Origin: Calliphora vicina
Lineage: Eukaryota > Arthropoda > Insecta > Diptera > Calliphoridae
Reading direction: 5' to 3'
Length of the DNA: 64,000 nt
NCBI RefSeq assembly: GCF_958450345.1
Contig: NC_088784.1
Span: 73,309,747 to 73,373,746, forward strand
Positions 55,781 to 64,000 of the stretch are shown here, piece by piece. Every line of letters begins with the position of its first letter. Positions within the stretch are counted from its first letter, which is position 1. The position numbers and the translations under genes were made by a program. Under the pieces are notes generated by a model. That model made no database searches, had not been told where the DNA came from, and was given only the letters and a program-made list of their open reading frames with translations.

Positions 55781-55798
55781 GGATGAACTCATAACCTC

Positions 55799-56245
55799 TT
55801 TTTATATCCTTAGCCATGAGTGGCAAAGATAGATATAAGTTCGTCATTCCGTTTGTAATTTCTACATTTTTCATTTGCGAACCCACAAAGTATATATATT
55901 CTGGATCGTTATAGATAGCGAAGTAGATATAGCCATGTCCGTCTGTCTGTCTGTATGTTGAAATCAACTTTCCGTAGCCCCCAAATCGGGAATTCTTCCG
56001 GCTCGGTTGCTATATAAAATCGAAAAAATCGGCCCACAAATGGTTGAGATATGAGGAAAAACCGGGACAACATCGATTTTTGGCCTATTTTCGATCTATA
56101 TCTGGATTACGAATTCATTAATATAGACAATATGGATATCTAATGATAGATATTTCAAAGTTCATTGCAACGATTATATTAGGCTATATATAATCATTCC
56201 ATTGGACCTACAATGGGTCAAAATAGGGAAAAATATATATAGGGT
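55799..56245 (+). mobile_element. DINE-1-like family A element, 3'-truncated (intron 1)
   Basis: Contains the 5' tail (TTCGTCATTCCGTTTGTAAT, ACAAAGTATATATATTCTGG, CATGTCCGTCTGTCTGTCTG) and body to TTGGACCTACAATGGGTCAA, then ends AGGGTATAAAAGAG without the hairpin. Confidence 0.75.
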
Positions 56246-56258
56246 ATAAAAGAGTTTT

Positions 56259-56965
56259 TATACCCTTCACCTTCTAAAGTCTGTCATTCCGTTTGTAATT
56301 TCTACATTTTTCATTTCCGACCCTATAAAGTATATATATTCTGGATCCTTATAGATAGCGGAGTCGATTAAGACATGTCCATCTGTATGTTGAAATCAAC
56401 TTTCCGAAGCCTCCAGATAACTTCCATACACGATTCATACATCAATATCTCCGGAATTCTTCCGGCTTAGTTGATATTTAAAATCGAGAAAATCAGTCCC
56501 CTAATGGCTGAGATATAAGGAAAAAACCAGGACAACCTCGATTTTTGGCCTATATCTGGATTACTAAGTCATTAATATAGACAATATGGATATCTAATGA
56601 TACATGTTTCAAAGACCTTTGCAATGACGTATATAAGACCACAGTAAGTTGAACCTACAATGGGTCTAAATCGGAAAAAAAATTTTAACCCGAATTTTTT
56701 TTTCACCAAAAGTTTTTTTCGCTAATTAAAAAAAAAATTAATTGAAAAAACAAAAAAAAAAAATTTTAACTTTAAAAAAAAAAAAAAAATTAATTTAAAT
56801 AAAAATTTAAAAAAAAACAATTCAAAAATTTTTTTTTTCCAAAAATGGAAAAAAAAAAATTTTTTGTTTACCTAAACATATTTAAAATTTTTATTTTGAA
56901 GTATAATTTGGTGAAGGGTATATAAGATTCGGCACAGCCGAATATAGCTCTCTTACTTGCTCTCT
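56259..56965 (+). mobile_element. DINE-1-like family A element, complete (intron 1)
   Basis: From TTTTTATACCCTTCACCTTC through CTATAAAGTATATATATTCT, GATAGCGGAGTCGATTAAG, TATGGATATCTAATGATACA, poly-A/T-rich tracts, to the hairpin ATTCGGCACAGCCGAATATA and GCTCTCTTACTTG. Tandem to the previous copy. Confidence 0.85.
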
Positions 56966-57387
56966 ATCTATAAACTATTTTATAGTTTCTGTTTTACTAG
57001 TTCCGACTTTAGTTATGATTTCTGAATATGCCCCATTTTTTTTTAATAAAACAAAAAAATCTTAAAAATCGTTTTTTTTTTCAAAATATTCAGATCACAT
57101 TCTCAAAATAAATTGTAGTATTCAATAGAATTTCAGATTCATTTGATCTAGAATTGTTTTAAATTTTTCTGACATTGGATTCAATGCAAAAATAAGTACG
57201 CACGCAGAATTACATTACATTCCATTTTTTTTTTAAATTTTCACTCATAGTGCAAAAAATGTTTAAAAATGGCGCAACTTCAACAGGTCATAAAAATTAA
57301 ATTCTTGCTAACTTTTCAAAACCCTTTGGCAGTTCTGTTCACTTAATGGTCTACTTTAATTTTCCATTGGAATTGTTGAAGCTGGTT

Positions 57388-58077
57388 TTTATACCCTTAA
57401 CCTTTGTGAGAAGGGTATATATAAGTTTCATTCCGTTTGTAATTTCCACAATACAAAAATTTCTGACCCTATAAAGTATATACATATATTCTGGATCCTT
57501 ATAGATAGCAGAGTCGATTAAGCCATGTCCGTCTGTATGTTGAAATCAATTTTCTGAAGACCCCAGACATCTTCGGGATCCAAATCTTCATTAATTCTGT
57601 AAGACATGCATTCTAGAAGTTTCATATTTAAAATCAGCAAAATCGGTCCACAAATGGATGAGATATAAGAAAAAAACCAGGACAACCTCGACTTTTTACC
57701 TATATCTGGATTACTAAGTCATTAATATAGACAATATGGAGATCTAATGACAGATATTTCAAAGACCTTTACAACGACGTATATAAGACCATAGTAAGTT
57801 GGACCTACAATGGGTCAAAATCGGAAAAAATATTTTTTAATCCGAATTTTTTTTTCACAAAAAAAATTTAAAAAACAAAAAAATTTTTTAAATTTGAAAA
57901 AAAAAATTCAATTTAAAAAAAAAATTAAAATAACAATTCGAAAAAAAATTCCCAATAATTAAAAAAACAACTTTGGAAAAAAAAATAAATTTTGTTTACC
58001 TAAAAATATTTAAAATTTTTATTTTGAAGTATAATTTGGTGAAGGGTATATAAGATTCGGCAAAGCCGAATATACTA
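57388..58077 (+). mobile_element. DINE-1-like family A element (intron 1)
   Basis: Starts TTTTTATACCCTTAACCTTT, GTGAGAAGGGTATATATAAG. The body is as in the other copies. The 3' end has hairpin ATTCGGCAAAGCCGAATATA, but the following CTCTTACTTG is lost. Confidence 0.85.
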
Positions 58078-58647
58078 GATTTGAAAAATATTTAAAACAA
58101 CGTTGTTTTTTTTTGCATTTCCAGTAAAATTTATGATAAGAGACTTATCACGTTTCCCACTAAGATAGCAATATGCAAAATTTATTAGTTTAGCTCTAGT
58201 TCATTTATTTATGTATAATAAATAATTTTAAAACTACTTTGACATAGTAATTTCAGAGGCTGGCTCTAGACTTAGCATACATTTTAATCAATGATTATTT
58301 TTTTGTTTAGAATCTAAACTTTATTTAATATAAATAGATGAAACTTGGCAGCGTATAAGTAATATTGATCAATCATGACAAGTATACGCAAATTTGATGT
58401 TAGGAAGTAAATTGGCTTAAAAGCTTAATTGATAGCAATGTAAAGTAGAAATATGGAAATTAATAATGACATATGATATCGGGCAAATGTCCAACTCTAG
58501 CATGTCCTCCCACGTTCGTTCTTTTCACAAAATTCGTAAACACATTTTGCAAAAACGCTTCTATTATTATCACTTCATTGCAGCGCGAAAATAGTCTAGT
58601 GGTGGTAAATTAGAAAAACGAAGTTAGACTTCTCTGCACTAATATAT
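58078..58647. other. Intron sequence, nothing recognised
   Basis: AT-rich. No element ends or coding blocks seen. Confidence 0.5.
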
Positions 58648-58920
58648 TGTTACGAAATTGTATTAGCAATTTGAATTTAAAGGTTTTTAACGGCTGCTTG
58701 CAACATTCGTCATGTTTATAAACATTTCAATCAGTAGAAAATTCTACTTAGCAACAATGTTGATAACACGCTGTTATTAACATTGTTTATAAGTATGGCA
58801 ACATTTACTGTGAAACAGTTTTAAATGCGCTAGGTGATTGTTGTGGAAATAGAACATTCAAGTTATTCCGTTAGATTATTCAATAGACTTCTAGAAGATG
58901 GCGCTGAGTATATAACATAA
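58648..58920 (+). repeat. LTR 5' fragment (intron 1)
   Basis: Starts TGTTACGAAATTGTATTAGC after ATAT. It continues ACGGCTGCTTGCAACATTCG, CGCTGTTATTAACATTGTTT and TAGACTTCTAGAAGATGGCG, and stops near a TATA-like GAGTATATAAC. It equals the first third of the 61.0-62.7 kb LTR (read on its minus strand). Confidence 0.8.
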
Positions 58921-59529
58921 TGAAAATTCTAAAATCTATCCATCGATTAAAATTTAAAAGTTTCGGTTTATTGAAGATTGGGCTGAATAATAGATTCGGG
59001 TTTAAAAAATAAAAAGATTTAAGTCGAACTATAATGATTTTCTGGCATTTGCTCACTTTTGAGGCTGTGTGTATATGTAGAATACGTGATTTGAATGCTA
59101 AGAAAATCAAGAAAACCTGCATTCAACAATGCAATCACCGACTCTTTGGTAACTTGCATTTAAAGTTTACCTCCATACAATAGCATCAACATACAAACAA
59201 ACAATCAATTACAACATATAGTTGATTCAGTCAGTATGAATACTTTACTTTAGTTTGTAATATAAAACAATATGCACCATAATTTTTAACTAATAGAAAT
59301 ATAAAATAAATAAAATTGTTGATTCAGTTGTAATCATATTTACAATGTCCTGTTTGTCCTTAGCTGTCACTCACTTTGGCAAACAGTCAGCCAGCCAGTC
59401 AGTCATTTATTTGATTTTCTTGTATTTTATTTAATACATATATTCCATTCTATTCCATTATACTCTATTATATTCTATTATATTCATTGCTTTTTTTTCT
59501 TTCTTTCTGTTTTTTTAAACTATTTTTAG
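58921..59529. other. Rest of intron 1
   Basis: Mostly unremarkable. TATTCTATTA-type repeats near 59440-59490 and a pyrimidine tract lead into the exon 2 acceptor. Confidence 0.5.
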
Positions 59530-59677
59530 TGCCATGTTAACATTGATTACCACCATATTGTGTGTTGTCTGTTACTGTTGTCATCGCAACATTAAAAAAC
59601 GTACCGAAGCCGCATATCGACAGCAACGTCAGTGGTTGGAAAACGATCCAAATATGGAAATTTATAGTGTGGAACAA
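59530..59677 (+). CDS. Exon 2: membrane span and start of cytosolic tail
   Basis: Preceded by a pyrimidine-rich tract and TTTTTAG, followed by GTAAGT (59678). The first base completes the codon begun in exon 1, and the 148-bp exon is then fully open and ends in phase 0. It encodes AMLTLITTILCVVCYCC, finishing a roughly 24-residue span (residues 211-234), then HRNIKKR, a basic stop-transfer patch, and AAYRQQRQWLENDPNMEIYS, VEQ. By the positive-inside rule the N-terminal part faces out and this tail faces the cytosol. The vicinal cysteines at the membrane border could be palmitoylated (inference). The splice of a membrane span from both exons is strong evidence for the model. Intron 1 is 6124 bp and full of mobile elements. 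The next exon is outside the window, or was not recognised within 59678-64000. Confidence 0.85.
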
Positions 59678-59904
59678 GTAAGTACTCGAATTGAAATATT
59701 TATTTAATTGTGCATGTGAGAAAGAGACACGAACATTATTGCAATTACAAAATATCTATTGAAATATTGAGTCATGTCTGGTTATGAAGGACTAAGAGTT
59801 GAACAGGCGAAATGTCCTTTTTGTCTGGCTGAAATTGATGGTTTTCAGATATTAAAAAAGACTTTAGTACACAAGGATTGCCATTTTCTTTGATTTTATA
59901 ATGA

Positions 59905-60596
59905 AACAAGTAAGAGAGCTATATTCGGCTGTGCCGAATCGTCACCAAATTATACTTCAAAATATAACTTTTAAATATTTATTACTTTTAAACAAAATTT
60001 ATTTTTTTTCCAAAGTTGTTTTTTTTTAATTTTTTGGAATTTTTATTTTAGAATTGTTATTTTAATTTTTTTTTTAAATTTAAAAATTTTTTTAAATTTT
60101 TTTCTTTAAATTTTTAAAAAAAAAATTTTGGTGAAAAAAAAAATTCGGGTTAAAAAATATTTTGACCCATTGTAGGTCCAACTTACTACGGTCTTATATA
60201 TCGTTGCAAAGGTCTTTGAAATATCTATATTAGGTATCCATATTGTCTATATTAATGACTTAGTAATCCAGATGTAGGTCAAAAATCGAGGTTGTCCTGG
60301 TTTTTTCCTCATATCTCAGCCATTTGTGGACCAATTTTGCTGATTTTAAATAGGAAACTTCTCGAAAGCATGTATGACAGAATTATTGAAAATTTGGATC
60401 ACGAAGATATCTGGGGTCTTCAGAAAATTGATTTCAACAGACTGACAGACAGACGGACATGGCTTAATCGACTCCGTTATATATAAGGATCCAGAATATA
60501 TATATTTTATAGGGTCGGAAAATTATTTTGTGGAAATTACAAACGGAATGATAAACTTATATATACTCTTCTCACGAAGGTGAAGGGTATAAAAAT
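59905..60596 (-). mobile_element. DINE-1-like family A element (intron 2)
   Basis: AACAAGTAAGAGAGCTATAT and the ATTCGGCTGTGCCGAAT hairpin at the left. The body includes TATCCATATTGTCTATATTA. CTCACGAAGGTGAAGGGTAT is at the right. The TATACCC next to the hairpin is partly deleted (CGTCACC). Confidence 0.85.
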
Positions 60597-60719
60597 TAAT
60601 ATACAACTTGGAATATAAATACATTAATAAATAACCAAAATCCAACGTTTTTTAATCTTACAATATTCGCAAAAAGTGAATAGTCTTATTTCTATTTCTA
60701 TAAATATTTTCATTTGTCT

Positions 60720-60803
60720 GCCTCACGACATGTCTGCCTCACGACATGACTATAGTTTCAGTGTCGCGACACTGAAACTATAGTCTCCCACCAGCATGCT
60801 GGT
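60720..60803. repeat. Perfect palindromes and a 16-bp direct repeat
   Basis: CTGCCTCACGACATG occurs twice in tandem (about 60719-60748). 60748-60785 is a perfect 38-base palindrome centred on TCGCGA, with left half GACTATAGTTTCAGTGTCG. ACCAGCATGCTGGT at 60790-60803 is a second perfect palindrome. Confidence 0.9.
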
Positions 60804-61080
60804 CCTAAAAACCTTAATAATGCCGTTCTAATCCGTTCAACACATTGAGTTCAATAGGAAGAAAAGTGTTAATAAATTTGTCTTCTAAACTACTGTTCCG
60901 ACTACAAAATGATGTACAAGCAAATCGCATAGGAGGACATATACTTTCAGTATATGAACACAATGTGAGATACAGGGTGTCAAACTTGACCACCTTTAGT
61001 TTGTAATGTTTTGTAGAGCTTGTATAGATATTGTTACGTTTTTACCTTTTAAAACCAGTGCTATATTTCCTTTAAATAAA

Positions 61081-62310
61081 ATGTGTGTGAAGAAAAATTT
61101 TAATTTATTTAGCACAGACATAAACCACATATTTTAGCTCAGCCCATTTTGCAGTTAACAGAGCACTGTTAATCACTTAACAGTCATAATACTTGAATTA
61201 TAATAAACAAATATCTGAAATAATATCAGAATAAGAAAAAAAATGGAAAAAATTAAAAAAAAACTATCCATCTGAAATAATAGATGGATACTTGAACCCA
61301 TCGTAATATCAGCATTCCAATAAATTTGAGTTTTTTGAAAAAATAAATCTGGAGAGGATTTTTGGCCATGGAAATTAGGAATCCCAAAATTATTTCAGAT
61401 ATCCCACTACCACAGTTCCATTCAGTGACCCTAGGACTACCATTTCTATATAGTGTCATATCCGAGCCCTTTTCCTAATTTCCATAATGGCCAAAAATCC
61501 TTTCCAGATTTATTTTTTCACAAAACTCAAATTTATTGGAATGCTGATATTACGATGGGTTCAAATATCCATCTATTATTTCAGATGGATAGTTTTTTTT
61601 TAATTTTTTAAAAATTTTTTTTCTTATTCTGAAATTATTTCAGATATTGTAAATATCAATTTGTTTATTATAATTCAAGTATTATGACTGTTAAGTGATT
61701 AATGCTATGTTCACACTTGGGCTTTTAAACGCGTTTAAGCAAAATTTTGATTAAGTTAATCAAAGCCGTTCACATTACTTTTGAGATGATTAAGTTGACA
61801 CTAAAATGATTAAGTTGACACTAAAATGATTAAGTTGACAAATAAAAAACAACAAAACAAATTTATATTTCTTTAAGGCATTAAATATGAAAATAAATAC
61901 TTTATTAAAGATATCAGCAGATTATTTTAAACTTTTTAATTATGAAATTGTGAACATTGATGAATTATTTAAGGTTTTTTAAGGGAAAAAAAAACTTCTG
62001 TCAAAATTTATTTATCGGTACTACACTAAAAGGTGGCCGATGCTACATCATCATCAGTTTGAGGTATGTTCCGTTGATCATACGTGATTAATGAAGTGAT
62101 TAAGATTTAATCATGTCAATTTGAAGTGATTAACAAATAATTTAAATGTATGGATAATCATCTCGATTTTGAAGTGATTAGAGCTTAATCACGTTTGAGA
62201 TGATTAACTCTGCAAATGTGAACAGTGCTCTGTTAACTGCAAAATGGTCTGAGCAAAAATATGTGGTTTATGTCTGTGCTAAATAAATTTAAATTTATCT
62301 TCACACACAT
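61081..62310. mobile_element. Nonautonomous element with 90-bp TIRs and 9-bp duplication
   Basis: The left 61081-61170 (ATGTGTGTGAAGAAAAATTT...GAGCACTGTT) is nearly the complement of the right 62221-62310 (AACAGTGCTCTGTTAACTGC...TTCACACACAT). TTAAATAAA is duplicated exactly at 61072-61080 and 62311-62319. Long TIRs with a 9-bp duplication point to a Mutator-like (MULE) or related class. The interior holds a foldback unit and a 20-bp tandem repeat (ATGATTAAGTTGACACTAAA, about 61786-61846). No transposase. Confidence 0.8.
61173..61698. mobile_element. Foldback unit with TTAA flanks inside the TIR element
   Basis: TCACTTAACAGTCATAATAC at the left is mirrored by TTATGACTGTTAAGTGA at the right, with TTAA outside both. 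Arms of about 210-230 bp (to 61381 and from 61470) are complementary, including GGATTTTTGGCCATGGAAAT against ATTTCCATAATGGCCAAAAA. The loop is about 88 bp. A TTAA flank would suit a piggyBac-class MITE, but TTAA is itself palindromic, so this is not decisive. Confidence 0.7.
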
Positions 62311-62948
62311 TTAAATAAACCAGATTTTTTTAATTGCAAATAAAAGCGATCAGTAGTTAAAAAATTGTAACAATTCTTTATTTATTTAAATTAACACAAC
62401 AATTTAAATAGTCACTCTCTTTTAATACACACACTTTATAATATACAAGAATACACTGGTAATACAGTTGATGTTAAATCTAACAGTGCCTACGATATAC
62501 TGATTGCAACTCGCTGTTACTATTTACATGCACAGTGCCATCTTCCAGAAGTTTCATGAATAATCTAACGGAAAAACTAGAATGTTATATTTCCACAATG
62601 ATCACCTAGATATTTTATGAGCTTTAATATCGTTTGATATTGTTGATAAGTAGCACATTCTACTGATGGATATGTTTATAAACATGATGAATGTTGCTCG
62701 CAGCCGTTACAGACCGTTAAATTCAAATTGATAATGCAATTTTGTAACAATATTAAACGAATCTTGTATAGAAAATATGATAATAAAAAAAATCCTATTT
62801 ATTTCACTAAGTTATGTCATATAGTTTAGAAGATATTTAAGTTTTAATTTGGAAATTTTCGATTTTTACCTTGACTTTATTTTGTTTCTAGCAAAATATC
62901 TTTCATAATAGTTGCCTGTGTAAATGAAAAATGCGTAAATTAAACTTA

Positions 62949-63626
62949 ATTATACCCTTCACCTTCGTGAGAAGGGTATATATAAGTTTGTCATTCCGTT
63001 TGTAATTTCCACAATATAATTGTCCGACCCTATAAAGTATATATATTCTGGATCCTTATAGATAGCGGAGTCGATTAAGCCATGTCCGTCCGTCTGTCTG
63101 TCTGCCCGTATGTCTGTTGAAATCAATTTTCTGAAGACCCCAAATATCTATCTTCGGGATCCAAATCTTCAATAATTCTGTCAGACATGCTTTCGAGTTT
63201 CCTATTTAAAATCAGCCAAATCGGTCCACAAATGGCTGAGATATTAGGAAAAAACCAGGACAACCTCGATTTTTTACCTATATCTGGATTACGAAACCAT
63301 TAATATAGACAATATGGATATCTAATGATAGATATTTCAAAGACCTTTGCAATGACGTATATAAGACCGTAGTAAGTTGGACCTACAATGGGTAAAAATC
63401 GAAAAAAATATTTTTTAAACAATTTTCTTAAAATTTAAAAAAAAAAATTAAATTTAAATAAATTTAAAATAACAATTCGAAAAAAATATTTTACAAAAAA
63501 TTAAAAAAACAACTGGAAAAAAAATAAATTTTGTTTACCTAAAAATATTTAAAATTTGTATTTTGAAGTATAATTTGGTGAAGGGTATATAAGATTCGGC
63601 ACAGCCGAATATATCACTATTACTTG
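62949..63626 (+). mobile_element. DINE-1-like family A element (intron 2)
   Basis: TTATACCCTTCACCTTCGTG, GAGAAGGGTATATATAAGTT, TATAAAGTATATATATTCTG, GTCCGTCTGTCTGTCTGCCC, the A/T-rich body, then hairpin ATTCGGCACAGCCGAATATA and ACTATTACTTG. Confidence 0.88.
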
Positions 63627-63683
63627 TTTTTATTTAAATTTGTCTAAAAGATTTAAAAAAAATATTTCCATTTGTATTTCAGA

Positions 63684-63900
63684 AAATTCTAATAGCATAC
63701 CCATGGAAATTTCTGAAATACCATTAGAAAATTCTGAAATACAATTGAAAATGATGTAGTTTTTCATTTCTTTTTAGAAATTATTCTGAAATACAATTAG
63801 AAAATTCTAAAATACAAATGGAAATTTCTGAAATACAATTAGAAACTTCTGAAATGCAATTGAAAATGATGTAGTTTTTAATTTTTTTAGAAATTATAAT
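63684..63900 (+). repeat. Two-copy repeat built of 22-bp subunits
   Basis: AATTCTGAAATACAATTAGA-type subunits repeat several times. A larger unit ending TTGAAAATGATGTAGTTTTT occurs twice (about 63745-63765 and 63860-63880). Frames here are closed by TAG. Confidence 0.75.
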
Positions 63901-64000
63901 AAAAATATTTATTGGGCGAATTCTATTAACTTGCTAAAAACACACTTTTCATTATAACGGGTCTTTCATTAAGCGCTTTAAATTTAAATAAAACAAAGTG

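Larger units (their letters stand above)
61032..62749 (-). repeat. LTR split by a 1230-bp TIR element
   Basis: Termini TGTTACGTTTTTACC (61032) and TTTTGTAACA (ending 62749), with ATAT adjacent on both sides. On the minus strand it carries GTGTGTATTAAAAGAGAGTG, AAATAAATAAAGAATTGTTA and GCTTTTATTTGCAATTAAAA. Removing 61081-62310 and one TTAAATAAA restores CCTTTAAATAAACCAG, as in the intact LTR at about 3307. Confidence 0.85.

Noticed and set aside
63684..63780. A third exon of the membrane-protein gene after a TTTCAG acceptor near 63682
   Set aside because: In the required phase 0 the frame closes at TAG within 15 codons and the sequence is a short tandem repeat.

Overview
The window looks like accessory, non-housekeeping DNA from a higher fly (Diptera, probably a calyptrate or other schizophoran). 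The reasons are strong A+T richness, insect-type splice signals, many DINE-1/INE-1-like Helentron repeats ending in a small hairpin and TTACTTGTT, and decayed mariner, Tc1-like, hAT-like, piggyBac-like and non-LTR elements. I see no rRNA, no bona fide tRNA gene, no CRISPR array and no prokaryotic-style operon. Family names come from recognised motifs, terminal repeats and target-site duplications read by eye; no search was run.

One convincing host gene lies on the + strand. Exon 1 (52756-53405) starts at a good fly-type ATG and encodes a 216-residue Asn/Gln/Ser/Gly-rich, cysteine-free segment. It splices in frame across a 6.1 kb intron to exon 2 (59530-59677), which completes a membrane span and begins a basic, probably cytosolic tail. 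The gene continues past the right edge. Upstream, about 48340-52515 carries nine copies of a CCTAAAAGTATGCAA-like motif and a degenerate long tandem repeat, split by a complete Tc1-like element and a foldback MITE; this may be a long untranslated leader. A second, weaker coding candidate is the small membrane ORF at 224-469.

Layout. 1-8.9 kb: transposase fragments, a DINE-1-like copy, a solo LTR, and an LTR interrupted by a TTAA-flanked element. 8.9-14.9 kb: a complete hAT-type element with a transposase remnant, a piggyBac-like MITE, a DINE-1-like copy with an internal minisatellite and a long GACA array, and a Helitron 3' end. 15-24.5 kb: CA-rich noncoding DNA, non-LTR reverse-transcriptase pieces, and a Tc1/mariner-like transposase broken by a Transib-like element and a foldback MITE. 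24.5-36 kb: two DINE-like families, mariner copies and several hAT-like MITEs. 37-47 kb: a cluster of three LTRs (one holding a textbook Helitron, one a hAT MITE), more mariner/Tc1 relics, a tRNA-like SINE, and a triple nest (pogo-like in Helitron in piggyBac-like). 47-60 kb: the host gene. 60-64 kb: a perfect 38-bp palindrome and an LTR interrupted by a 1230-bp element with 90-bp inverted repeats and a 9-bp duplication.

The most useful information is the order of insertions. Many target-site duplications are exact, and several nested insertions have an uninterrupted relative elsewhere in the window that serves as an empty site. No autonomous, intact transposase was found.
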